Assembly: GCA_013285655.1 (NCBI GenBank)
Contig: JABDHI010000029.1
Location: forward strand, 1 to 34,304
Reading direction: 5' to 3'
Origin: Bacteroidota bacterium
GTDB taxonomy: Bacteria; Bacteroidota; Bacteroidia; JABEUT01
Length of the DNA: 34,304 nt
The position numbers and the translations under genes were made by a program. Under the pieces are notes generated by a model that was not told where the DNA came from, did not search any database, and saw only the letters and a list, made by a program, of their open reading frames with translations. This document shows, piece after piece, positions 6,751-13,786 of this stretch. How positions within the stretch are numbered: position 1 is the stretch's first letter; each line of letters opens with the position of its first letter.

Positions 6751-8295
6751 GTGAGAAAAAATTTTGTAATAGTCCTATTTTGCCTGGCTAACCTTAGCCT
6801 TTTTGCCCAACATTACCGCGATACCGTTTACCAATACACCTTTGGAGGCATACAGAATGATATATGCAACCAGATACGCGCCACCCCCGACGGTGGTTTT
6901 ATAATGATAGGCACCACCAATAGTTTTGGTGCAGGTGCTACCGATTTTTATGCTGTTAAGGTCGATTCTAACTTCAATCATCAATGGTCGGCTACCTATG
7001 GCGGTGGCATGAGTGATGAAGGCTTTTCGGTTACCCCAACATTAGATAAAGGATATGCATTTGTAGGTTTTACCAATAGCTATGGCGCTGGTGGGTATGA
7101 TGTGTTATTAGTTAAGACAGATTCAACCGGTAAAGAACAATGGCAAAAAACATATGGCAGCAGCGATTGGGATTTTGGTTATAGCGTTAAGCAAACCAGC
7201 GATAGCGGTTATGTTATATGCGGCCTTACCTATAGTTATGGCAAAGGGAATGGTGATGTATATGTAATACGCACAGATAAGAAAGGTGATACCGCTTGGA
7301 CGAAGGCTGTAGGCGATAGTGGTTACGATATCGGCAAGTCGGTTTATGTGGAATTTGATTCTCTTTATTTTATAACAGGTTCTACCACCAGTTACGGATG
7401 TGCCGATACTAATGTTTACTTAGTTGAGCTAAATAATAAAGGCATTGTTTTAAAAGATACTGCCTACGGCGGAGTTAAGAAGACTACAATTGGGAATTCA
7501 ATTGAACCTCAAGATCAAGGTGGCTTTGTAATATCAGGTTACTCTGATATTTCTACCAGTAGCATGCGTATGAGCCCATTCTTTATTATGATGGATGATA
7601 ACGCCCACATACAAACCTGGGATACCAATGTTGATTTTCATACAGGGGTTAATATTTGCAATGATGGCATACAGTGCCCCGATTACTTATACGTGGCTGC
7701 TTGTACAGGCAATGAAGCAGCCCTTGGCGGATTAGATATGATGACCATGCTAATGTATTACGCACCAGGTAATAAAGGCAATGGCAGTTATGACGAAGGT
7801 CCTTATGAGGGTGGTACCGGTAATGATGGGGCTAATTCATGCGCTGTAGCAAACAATGCTAATGTTGCTTTTGCAGGCTTTACCGATAGTAAGGGCGCTG
7901 GCCTGAGTGATATATTTGTTTGCAGGTATAAAACATGTGGCAACATCAGGCAAGACGATTCCATGTATCATGTTTTTAAAGCATATACCGATACTTTGCC
8001 TATTACAGTTGGTATTAATGAACAAGTACAGAATGATATAATGGTAAAGGTGTTTCCGAACCCTCTGTCAACCGATGCTACTGTTTTAGTGCAGGCAGAT
8101 GTGGCTGATAAGTACAGCTTCAGTTTGTATGATATAAATGGCAAGTGCGTTATCAATAAAAAGCAATTATCTTCATCCGGTTACGGGCAAGCCATGTTGC
8201 ACTTTGCCAAAGATGGCCTGCAGGCAGGCACTTATCTGTATAAGGTAAGTGATAGAAATAATAAAACAGTTAATGGTAAAATAATTATAGAGTAA
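6751..8295 (+). CDS. Secreted propeller-repeat protein with T9SS sorting domain
   Basis: A 514-residue exported protein of unknown function. A signal peptide ends at FAQ (residues 18-20). Residues 30-81, 82-133 and 134-185 are three 52-residue repeats in perfect register, each with GG/GS..D.g near the start, a DGGF/DKGY/DSGY turn, a SFGAG/SYGAG/SYGKG turn and a D-hydrophobic strand ending in W. More worn copies follow at 186-236 and further on to about residue 400. This fits a beta-propeller. The last 85 or so residues are a type A sorting domain (VKVFPNPLSTDATV to VNGKIIIE) for type IX secretion. The start is a GTG with AGGAAAGGAAG upstream. The next gene, rluB-like, begins one base after this stop, an odd pairing of a surface protein with an rRNA-modifying enzyme. 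Confidence 0.85.
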   Translation: MRKNFVIVLFCLANLSLFAQHYRDTVYQYTFGGIQNDICNQIRATPDGGFIMIGTTNSFGAGATDFYAVKVDSNFNHQWSATYGGGMSDEGFSVTPTLDKGYAFVGFTNSYGAGGYDVLLVKTDSTGKEQWQKTYGSSDWDFGYSVKQTSDSGYVICGLTYSYGKGNGDVYVIRTDKKGDTAWTKAVGDSGYDIGKSVYVEFDSLYFITGSTTSYGCADTNVYLVELNNKGIVLKDTAYGGVKKTTIGNSIEPQDQGGFVISGYSDISTSSMRMSPFFIMMDDNAHIQTWDTNVDFHTGVNICNDGIQCPDYLYVAACTGNEAALGGLDMMTMLMYYAPGNKGNGSYDEGPYEGGTGNDGANSCAVANNANVAFAGFTDSKGAGLSDIFVCRYKTCGNIRQDDSMYHVFKAYTDTLPITVGINEQVQNDIMVKVFPNPLSTDATVLVQADVADKYSFSLYDINGKCVINKKQLSSSGYGQAMLHFAKDGLQAGTYLYKVSDRNNKTVNGKIIIE

Positions 8296-8296
8296 A

Positions 8297-9043
8297 ATGG
8301 ACAAGAAGAAAGCGAAAGATAACGGACCTCAGGAAGGCACAAGACTTAATAAATATATAGCCGATGCGGGTTATTGCTCAAGGCGCAAGGCAGATGAAAT
8401 TGTATTTGCAGGCCATGTTACTGTTAACGGGCATTTAATTATTGAGCCCGGTACACGTATACATCCAGGCGATGTGGTTATTGTTCAAAGCCAGCGTATA
8501 AAGCAACCGCAACGCTGTTATATCCTTTTAAATAAATCGAGAGACGCTATTAGCACCGTAAAAGATGAGCGTGACCGCAAAACTGTAATGGATCTGATTG
8601 AAGGCGCTACCAAAGAAAGAGTTTATCCTATAGGCCGTCTCGACAGAAATACTACCGGTATTTTATTACTTACCAATGATGGTGAACTGGCAAATCGACT
8701 TTCTCATCCATCGGGCGAAATGCGTAAAGTATATAAAGCCCGTTTAGATAAGCCTTTCCCGTTCGAAGATATGCGCAAACTGCGAAAGGGCGTAATGCTG
8801 GAAGATGGCTTTGTAAAGCCTGATGAAGTGGATTACGATAAGAATGGAGATGAAAGTTCTATTGTTATGACCCTTCACATTGGCTGGAACCGCGTTGTAA
8901 GGCGTATTTTCGAAGCGTTGGGCTACAAGGTAATGATGCTCGACAGGGTTAGCTATGGCAGCTTAACATTACACGGCGTACCACGCGGCGATTGGCGCTA
9001 CCTTACACCTGAAGAGGTGAAGAAGCTTTACAATTCAAAATAA
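8297..9043 (+). CDS. rluB: 23S rRNA pseudouridine synthase, RluB/RsuA family
   Basis: This 248-residue enzyme converts a uridine to pseudouridine in rRNA. An S4 RNA-binding domain (LNKYIADAGYCSRRKADEIV, about residues 17-62) comes before the catalytic domain with the motif GRLDRNTTGILLLTNDGEL, where Asp116 is the nucleophile. The later RRIFEALGYKVMMLDRV segment is typical of the RsuA/RluB/E/F subfamily. RluB, which modifies U2605 of 23S rRNA in E. coli, is the most common member in this setting, but RluE, RluF or RsuA specificity cannot be excluded by eye. The ATG sits one base after the stop of the T9SS protein gene. Confidence 0.9.
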   Translation: MDKKKAKDNGPQEGTRLNKYIADAGYCSRRKADEIVFAGHVTVNGHLIIEPGTRIHPGDVVIVQSQRIKQPQRCYILLNKSRDAISTVKDERDRKTVMDLIEGATKERVYPIGRLDRNTTGILLLTNDGELANRLSHPSGEMRKVYKARLDKPFPFEDMRKLRKGVMLEDGFVKPDEVDYDKNGDESSIVMTLHIGWNRVVRRIFEALGYKVMMLDRVSYGSLTLHGVPRGDWRYLTPEEVKKLYNSK

Positions 9044-9063
9044 AAGCAGGAAACAGTTTGTTG

Positions 9064-9435
9064 TTAGTTCTCTGAAGGGTTTTCAGGAAACTTCACGCTA
9101 TAGGCTTGATCTTTAAGCTTAAAGGTAACTGTGCAGTTGTTCTCCACATTCAATGCTCCGTCAAAGAACATATTCATTGGAGTACGTGCCATTTTAAAGT
9201 ACGATGCAATAACAATATACCTTTCGGTTCTGTTGCTTGGCTTCTTACCGTTAATGGTAGCGTTGCCTTCTACAATAGCATTGATAGCTTCGTTTATAAG
9301 GGTCATGTCAACGCCTCTTACGGTATTGCGTGCCTTACTTGGTAGGTCTTCTAAAAACTCTTTACGTGATGATGAAGTGAACGTAGGGTTCGGATCAACG
9401 TTAGGTTTCGAGGTCATTTTAAATGGAGCTTTCAT
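9064..9435 (-). CDS. Hypothetical protein, 123 residues
   Basis: I do not recognise this protein. Starting at the ATG at 9435 it has 123 residues, no signal peptide or membrane segment, a Ser/Thr/Pro-rich N-terminus (KPNVDPNPTFTSSSRKEF), a mixed middle with NGKKPSNRTERYIVIASYFKM, and a beta-rich C-terminal half. An upstream in-frame TTG (9459) would add eight residues but is less likely. It lies downstream of the DUF4286 gene on the same strand with a 65-base gap and converges with rluB, 20 bases apart. Its composition resembles its neighbours and the frame is clean, so it is probably a real gene, perhaps limited to related genomes. Confidence 0.6.
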   Translation of the reverse strand: MKAPFKMTSKPNVDPNPTFTSSSRKEFLEDLPSKARNTVRGVDMTLINEAINAIVEGNATINGKKPSNRTERYIVIASYFKMARTPMNMFFDGALNVENNCTVTFKLKDQAYSVKFPENPSEN

Positions 9436-9500
9436 AGTTGTATAGGCTTGAACCTGCAAGATACTAATAATTTATCGATTTAGTGTAATAAATCGCTTAT

Positions 9501-9803
9501 TTATTCAACTACTTCCATTAAGGTACGGAAAACAGTCACCTTGTCGTCAAACCTTTTAAGTATCTCTTGTTGCATATGCGGCCCGTGCTTTTCCTTATAA
9601 GTATGATACTCGGTAAGGCTATGGCATGAATATTGTATAGAGTAGGTGGTTCCGCTGTCTTCCACGTCTAACAGGCGGCTCATACGGTAACCGGTAAATA
9701 AACCGGTGCTGAGCATTGCAGGTATATGTTCTTTTTGCATCCATTCCAACCATTGGTGGTGCACTCCATCTTCTACATTTACGGTAACGTTGTATAATAT
9801 CAT
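9501..9803 (-). CDS. DUF4286 family protein
   Basis: A 100-residue protein starting MILYNVTVNVEDGVHHQWLE, with HIPAMLSTGLFTGYRM and the segment YSIQYSCHSLTEYHTYKEKHGP. These fit the small DUF4286 family of dimeric alpha-beta-barrel-like proteins common in Bacteroidota. No function is established. The ATG at 9803 is preferred over an upstream extension, because that extension overlaps the mutY end. It lies four bases after the mutY stop, so it is co-transcribed with mutY; this pairing suggests shared expression but not a known shared role. Confidence 0.8.
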   Translation of the reverse strand: MILYNVTVNVEDGVHHQWLEWMQKEHIPAMLSTGLFTGYRMSRLLDVEDSGTTYSIQYSCHSLTEYHTYKEKHGPHMQQEILKRFDDKVTVFRTLMEVVE

Positions 9804-9807
9804 ATGC

Positions 9808-10860
9808 TTATAAATGGCTGCTAATATACTGCTCAATTAAACGCGGTACTGCGTACTTTTTAAGGTTTTTCTTTTCTACCCAAAGGCAATCAGCCGGTAT
9901 AGTTTTAACAGGTGTACTCGTTTTTACTTTTATAAATTGCGCATACAAGCGCTGGTGGCTCAATATATGCTTAACCGGACCCGATACCGATTCTATAATT
10001 AATTTGTCGGTCGAGAATAAAGCCTTCCATTCTTTTGTTTTTAAAAGCTTTTCGGGCGATGTTTCTTTTTCGGTTTCAATACAAGGAAAATCATTCAGGC
10101 CCTTCCAAATATCGTTTCCTTTGCGCTCATGTAATAAAAGTTTGTTGCCATTACTTATTACTATGTAATTCAAATGCCTGTTACGTACTTTGGTCTTGCC
10201 TTGTTTTACAGGTAACTTATCTACCATATTATGCGCAAAGGCATAACAAGCAATCTGTATGGGACACTCAGGGCAGTTCGGGTTTTTAGGGGTGCAGCAA
10301 AGCGCACCCAGTTCCATAACAGCCTGGTTGTAGGTGCCGGGATTTGTTTTAGGTAACAATTCAGCCGCAGCTTCCCATATTTTCTTTTTCCCTTCGGTAG
10401 AATCAATTGGGGTTGATATACCCAACACCCTCGAATAAACGCGGAACACATTGCCATCTACCACCGCATAAGGCAATTTATATGCAATAGATGCAATTGC
10501 CGCTGCTGTATAATCGCCCACACCCTTCAGTGCCCGTATCGATTCATGTTCGGTAGGGAACTTTCCTTTGTGTTTTGTTACTATCTCTTTAGCAGCATGG
10601 TGCATGTTTCGGGCACGCGAATAATAACCCAAGCCCTGCCACAACTTTAAAATATCATGTTCAGCTGCCGCAGCCAGTTTCGATACGGTTGGATATTTTT
10701 CAGTAAAGCGGTTATAATAATCCCAACCCTGGTTTACTCTTGTTTGCTGCAATATAACTTCCGAGAGCCATATTTTGTATGGGTCATCGATACCTCTCCA
10801 GGGTAGGTCGCGTTTATTAGCCTCGTACCACTTTAATAACTTATTGCTCCAGTCGCTCAT
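9808..10860 (-). CDS. mutY: A/G-specific adenine DNA glycosylase
   Basis: MutY removes adenine mispaired with 8-oxoguanine. The 350-residue protein has the catalytic Glu34 in SEVILQQTRV, a helix-hairpin-helix LKGVGDYTAAAIASIAY, the catalytic Asp135 in VVDGNVFRV, and a [4Fe-4S] loop with Cys189-x6-Cys196-x2-Cys199-x5-Cys205. The C-terminal part (about 225-350) is the Nudix-like domain that recognises 8-oxoG. Length equals that of E. coli MutY. It heads a small minus-strand unit with the DUF4286 gene four bases downstream. A TAATTTTG box lies only five bases before its ATG, suggesting a very short or absent leader. Confidence 0.97.
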   Translation of the reverse strand: MSDWSNKLLKWYEANKRDLPWRGIDDPYKIWLSEVILQQTRVNQGWDYYNRFTEKYPTVSKLAAAAEHDILKLWQGLGYYSRARNMHHAAKEIVTKHKGKFPTEHESIRALKGVGDYTAAAIASIAYKLPYAVVDGNVFRVYSRVLGISTPIDSTEGKKKIWEAAAELLPKTNPGTYNQAVMELGALCCTPKNPNCPECPIQIACYAFAHNMVDKLPVKQGKTKVRNRHLNYIVISNGNKLLLHERKGNDIWKGLNDFPCIETEKETSPEKLLKTKEWKALFSTDKLIIESVSGPVKHILSHQRLYAQFIKVKTSTPVKTIPADCLWVEKKNLKKYAVPRLIEQYISSHL

Positions 10861-10865
10861 TGCTT

Positions 10866-10873
10866 CAAAATTA
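10866..10873 (-). promoter_or_regulatory. Putative -7 box of mutY, almost at the start codon
   Basis: Minus-strand TAATTTTG fits TAnnTTTG. Its last base is at 10866 and the ATG begins at 10860. If it is used in the normal way, transcription would begin within a few bases of the start codon. Confidence 0.4.
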
Positions 10874-10895
10874 AGGAAATAACTCTGCTTACGTA

Positions 10896-10963
10896 CACCC
10901 CAAACCCCTAAAGGGGTTTTGAAAACACGAATGGTTCTAAAGCCCCTTTAGGGGTTTGGGGTG
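10896..10963. repeat. 24-25 base inverted repeat, AAACCCCTAAAGGGG family
   Basis: The left arm is 10896-10919 and the right arm 10939-10963. The right arm is the reverse complement of the left with essentially one difference plus one extra base. Each arm is itself a small palindrome around CCCC-TTTA-GGGG. The right-arm core also occurs at 3170-3190. The element lies between divergent mutY and lolA and probably forms a cruciform or RNA hairpin. Confidence 0.85.
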
Positions 10964-11023
10964 AAATGAAGTGAGCGTGGCCCCCTTAACCTTCTTTAAC
11001 ACTTATTGTGCAGCATATTTTGC

Positions 11024-11031
11024 TACTTTTG
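11024..11031 (+). promoter_or_regulatory. Putative -7 box of the lolA-like gene
   Basis: TACTTTTG matches TAnnTTTG and ends 23 bases before the GTG at 11055. This placement supports the GTG start, because an upstream start at 10971 would lie before the promoter. Confidence 0.55.
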
Positions 11032-11054
11032 AGCGTATAATAAAACGCAGAAAC

Positions 11055-11720
11055 GTGAAAAAGATCATTCTATCGGTAGCTTTATGTATTTGTGCTATAG
11101 CTATGCAAGCGCAGGAAGAAGCAGTTGATACAAAGGCAAGTGCAATATTGCAATCGCTTAGTAAAAAGACCAAAGCTTATAAGACCATTAAGGCCGAGTT
11201 TGATATTACTATGTATGGTAAAGACAAAGCAGTTACTGATAAACAAAAGGGTAACCTGATTGTGAAGGGTGGCAAGTACAAGCTGGAAGTGAAGAACCAG
11301 GTTGTAATATCGGATAGCAATACTATGTGGACCTACCTGAAAGATGCTAATGAAGTACAGATAAACAACGTCGATCATGCTTCAGCGGATAAAGGTGCCA
11401 TATCTCCAACCAATATTTTCACCATTTACGAAAAGGGTTTTAAAAGCCATTTTGATGGCGAAACAACCGAGAAAGGTGCAACTATTGAGAATATCAGCTT
11501 ATTCCCTAAGCACCCTGAAAAAGAAAAGTACCATACCCTTAAGCTTAAGATAGATAAAACCAAGAACCAGATTGTGGGTGTAGTAGTGTTTATGAAAGAT
11601 GGCACCGTAATGGAATATACCATCGATAGCCTCGCTACCGATACCGATCTGGGTGATGCTACTTTTAAGTTCAACCCGAAAGACTACCCGGGTATTGATG
11701 TAGAAGATTTAAGGGAGTAA
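11055..11720 (+). CDS. LolA-like outer-membrane lipoprotein carrier protein
   Basis: A 221-residue periplasmic protein with a signal peptide (VKKIILSVALCICAIAMQAQ, first residue read as Met). The body looks like the LolA/LolB half-barrel fold: YKTIKAEFDITMYGKDKAVTDKQKGNL, the strand KGGKYKLEVKNQVVISDSNTMW, then DGTVMEYTIDSLATDTDLGDATFKF. LolA carries lipoproteins from the inner to the outer membrane. The GTG at 11055 is preferred because a signal peptide begins exactly there and a -7 box lies 23 bases upstream. Its stop is two bases from the convergent osmC stop. The fold call is good; a direct role in the Lol pathway is inferred. Confidence 0.85.
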   Translation: MKKIILSVALCICAIAMQAQEEAVDTKASAILQSLSKKTKAYKTIKAEFDITMYGKDKAVTDKQKGNLIVKGGKYKLEVKNQVVISDSNTMWTYLKDANEVQINNVDHASADKGAISPTNIFTIYEKGFKSHFDGETTEKGATIENISLFPKHPEKEKYHTLKLKIDKTKNQIVGVVVFMKDGTVMEYTIDSLATDTDLGDATFKFNPKDYPGIDVEDLRE

Positions 11721-11722
11721 CC

Positions 11723-12115
11723 TTAAACTAATTCTGTTTCTACCGTATTAGCCTGCGATAATATTTTATGCACAGGGCAGGAATTAGCAATTTGCAAAAG
11801 CCTTTCGCGAACGGTTGAATCGAAGTTGCCTTCGATCTTTACTTTTCTTTTAAAAATGTTTTTCTTGTCTTCGGTAACAACCATTTCCACTTCTACTGAA
11901 ATACCTGTAATGGTTATTTTTTTATAGTTCGCATAAATTTTCAGTGTGGCGGTAGTACACGATGCTAATGAGATGCATAAATATTCGGTAGGGCTTGGGC
12001 CTTTATCTTGTCCGCCATTACTAATAGGTTCATCAATAATTACACTGTGCTGACGAACAGTACCGGTAATTTCAAAATCTGTTTTACCTAGTCTTACAGT
12101 TACCATGTCTGCCAT
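11723..12115 (-). CDS. OsmC family peroxiredoxin-like protein
   Basis: A 130-residue OsmC/Ohr-superfamily protein. The two redox cysteines are Cys53 in SLASCTTATLKIY and Cys113 in NSCPVHKIL, separated by the long strands and helix usual in the family. Such proteins reduce organic hydroperoxides using thiols. DKGPSPTEYLCISLASC is typical of the YhfA/OsmC-like branch. It follows the TOPRIM-like gene by 16 bases on the same strand and could be read through from it. Its GC content (29 of 60 bases in 11941-12000) is far above that of the two preceding genes, so it belongs to the chromosomal backbone and not to that module. Met4 is an alternative start. Confidence 0.9.
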   Translation of the reverse strand: MADMVTVRLGKTDFEITGTVRQHSVIIDEPISNGGQDKGPSPTEYLCISLASCTTATLKIYANYKKITITGISVEVEMVVTEDKKNIFKRKVKIEGNFDSTVRERLLQIANSCPVHKILSQANTVETELV

Positions 12116-12131
12116 AATAAGGAGGTTTAAA

Positions 12132-12638
12132 TTAAAATACTTTTTCTAACCATTTCCGGAGTGTTTGAATAGCGGGAGGGTTTGCTTTTATAATGTCATT
12201 AATCATTTTCTTGAAATTCTTATTCTGAACAACCTCTTCACGTTTAGAAGCTTTATAGAATTCAGTAAGGGAATTATACCCATATGTTTTAGGATTAATC
12301 CCACATTCTTTGGCTATTTTCCACATCCATGGCTCAAATTCCGGGTCTATTCGAATAAGATGCTTGTTGGTTTTAGGGAGTTTTTTGATGATAAGGCCTT
12401 CTTTTATTAACTTATTTTCAACCGTTTCAGTAAACTCTAAAATATAATTGTCTTCTCTCTGAAATTTATCTGTATCAATAACTCCGATAATAAAATGCTC
12501 AGCGTTTTCGTATTTCTTTAATGCTTTCGAGACCTTACTAACTCCTTTATAATGAGCTGGAGTCCCTCTTTTTAATATTAGCTCAGAAAGCAAAGTATCT
12601 GCATTACATTCAGGGAAGACTCTTTTTACCTCAATCAT
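12132..12638 (-). CDS. Small TOPRIM-like partner protein of the AAA ATPase
   Basis: A 168-residue protein with no confident family name. What can be seen: strand IEVKRVF followed by P-E10-C-N-A-D14-T-L-L, then strand HFIIGVI ending in D55-T-D57. A Glu after the first strand with an Asp four residues on, followed later by a DxD after a hydrophobic strand, is the metal-binding layout of TOPRIM domains (OLD nucleases, GajA, AriB, topoisomerases). The C-terminal two thirds are helical and charged (EPWMWKIAKECGI, NFKKMINDIIKANPP). Its ATG overlaps the ATPase stop as ATGA, so the proteins are made together. One AT-rich stretch was counted at 18 GC in 60 bases. It may be a compact nuclease or RNA-acting effector; a non-catalytic adaptor is the main alternative. 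Confidence 0.7.
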   Translation of the reverse strand: MIEVKRVFPECNADTLLSELILKRGTPAHYKGVSKVSKALKKYENAEHFIIGVIDTDKFQREDNYILEFTETVENKLIKEGLIIKKLPKTNKHLIRIDPEFEPWMWKIAKECGINPKTYGYNSLTEFYKASKREEVVQNKNFKKMINDIIKANPPAIQTLRKWLEKVF

Positions 12639-13738
12639 TTGCTGAATGCAGAAATGTTATAAAATAAGTCAATATCAGTATCCATAATGTTTTTTATCTC
12701 CTTCGCCGTCAATGCTCTTACTTTTGTTTCATGATTTTCGTAAGTAGCTATAAATATATTGACTTCCTTTATAGGGCATTCTTCAATAAAAGGCCTAAGA
12801 AGATAGGGGCTGTGAGTCGCAATAAAATATTGATTTTCTTTGCTCTCAATAATCTTGTTGGCTAACATTGATATAAATGGAGGGAAGGAATGGTTTTCTG
12901 GTTCTTCAAACAGTAAAACAGAGTTTTTATTTGTTTCAATTGCAGCCAGATGAAAAATAACCCTTTGTAGTGTATCAGCAGCTAATGAATAAGGTATCTT
13001 ATATACCCTATTCCCCACTTTTTTCTGTACATCGATCTTCTCACTTACTGTATCTACGAGTAGTTCTAGGCCATAATCATTAAAGAAATGACTGCATTCA
13101 TCAAATAAGGCAGGTGAACTTTCCAGAATTTCATATAGATTATCACCAAAAGGAGGCATTAAAAAATGAGGGAAATGACCAGGGTGTTTTGATAGTGATT
13201 TGAAATGATATTTTTTTATTGGTGAGTCATAATCTCCAATTTTATTTTCTGAGACAGGATAAAAAGTAGAAGTACTACTCACAAAACAACAATATGGAGA
13301 TATTTCATTATGGATGGCTTGTTTTTTTATTGAAAAGCTTCTTAAAAGATTAACATAGTCTGCCCTGTTATATGATTTTAGGCTATTAATTTGTTTTAAT
13401 AAATCTAATGGCCCTAAAGCTATATCATACACATGAGATATATCTCCTCCTTGATTAAATCTAATTGATGCAAATCCTAGATTAGATGATACAGTTATTT
13501 GTTTTTTTCGATCTTGGTCATAAAATAGATTTGTTAGCTTTTCATATCTAACATAGTCTTCTAAGATTTTCTTTCTACTATCACAAAAAGGAGTAGCATA
13601 TAATGAAAGAGCCTCAAGAATATTTGACTTACCAACGTTTGGCTTACCAATAAGCACATTAATACGCTTACAATCCATCTTTATATGCTTGATGGATTTG
13701 AAATTGTTTATTTCGAGGGTCGTTATATTATTTTTCAT
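12635..13738 (-). CDS. AAA family (AAA_15/21, OLD-like) ATPase
   Basis: A 367-residue ABC-type ATPase of the RecF/OLD class. It opens LEINNFKSIKHIKMD and has Walker A GKPNVGKSN (31-39), a region YSLAADTLQRVIFHLAAIE where ABC proteins carry the signature helix, Walker B LLFEEPE (275-281) and the switch His in ATHSPYLL (about 309). The middle insertion (about 60-230) is poorly conserved by eye. No nuclease domain is fused; that role may fall to the overlapping downstream gene. Three lines counted by hand have 16-17 GC in 60 bases against 24 in neighbouring dus, a sign of transfer. It has its own TACATTTG box and a phased ATGT array before the start. It resembles ATPases of PARIS or Gabija in domain logic, but the exact family is not established. 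Confidence 0.88.
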   Translation of the reverse strand: MKNNITTLEINNFKSIKHIKMDCKRINVLIGKPNVGKSNILEALSLYATPFCDSRKKILEDYVRYEKLTNLFYDQDRKKQITVSSNLGFASIRFNQGGDISHVYDIALGPLDLLKQINSLKSYNRADYVNLLRSFSIKKQAIHNEISPYCCFVSSTSTFYPVSENKIGDYDSPIKKYHFKSLSKHPGHFPHFLMPPFGDNLYEILESSPALFDECSHFFNDYGLELLVDTVSEKIDVQKKVGNRVYKIPYSLAADTLQRVIFHLAAIETNKNSVLLFEEPENHSFPPFISMLANKIIESKENQYFIATHSPYLLRPFIEECPIKEVNIFIATYENHETKVRALTAKEIKNIMDTDIDLFYNISAFSK

Positions 13739-13774
13739 GTATTACAATGTATCACAAATGTAATAAAATGTGAT
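13737..13774. promoter_or_regulatory. Phased ATGT repeats and interleaved inverted repeats at the ATPase start
   Basis: ATGT occurs on the plus strand at 13737, 13747, 13758 and 13768, with spacings of 10, 11 and 10 bases, so all four sites face one side of the helix. Two inverted repeats with identical geometry are woven through: TATTACA/TGTAATA (13740-13746 and 13759-13765) and ATCACA/TGTGAT (13751-13756 and 13769-13774), each with a 12-base spacer. They cover the -7 box, so an operator or iteron-like site for autoregulation is a reasonable inference. Confidence 0.5.
13755..13762 (-). promoter_or_regulatory. Putative -7 box of the ATPase/TOPRIM-like module
   Basis: Minus-strand TACATTTG matches TAnnTTTG and ends 17 bases before the ATPase ATG. 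It lies in the short gap after dus, implying that the module is transcribed on its own and not only as a read-through from dus. Confidence 0.5.
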
Positions 13775-13786
13775 GGAATAAGCTAC

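Noticed and set aside
10971-11054. A 28-residue N-terminal extension of the LolA-like protein
   Set aside because: The extension would start upstream of the -7 box and place the signal peptide internally; GTG 11055 begins exactly at the signal peptide.
12116-12130. AAGGAGG on the plus strand between osmC and the TOPRIM-like gene as a ribosome site
   Set aside because: It points the wrong way for both neighbours, and no plus-strand gene starts after it.
11723-13738. osmC as a third member of the ATPase/TOPRIM-like module
   Set aside because: It follows by only 16 bases but has normal GC content and a common stand-alone function, so proximity alone is not enough.
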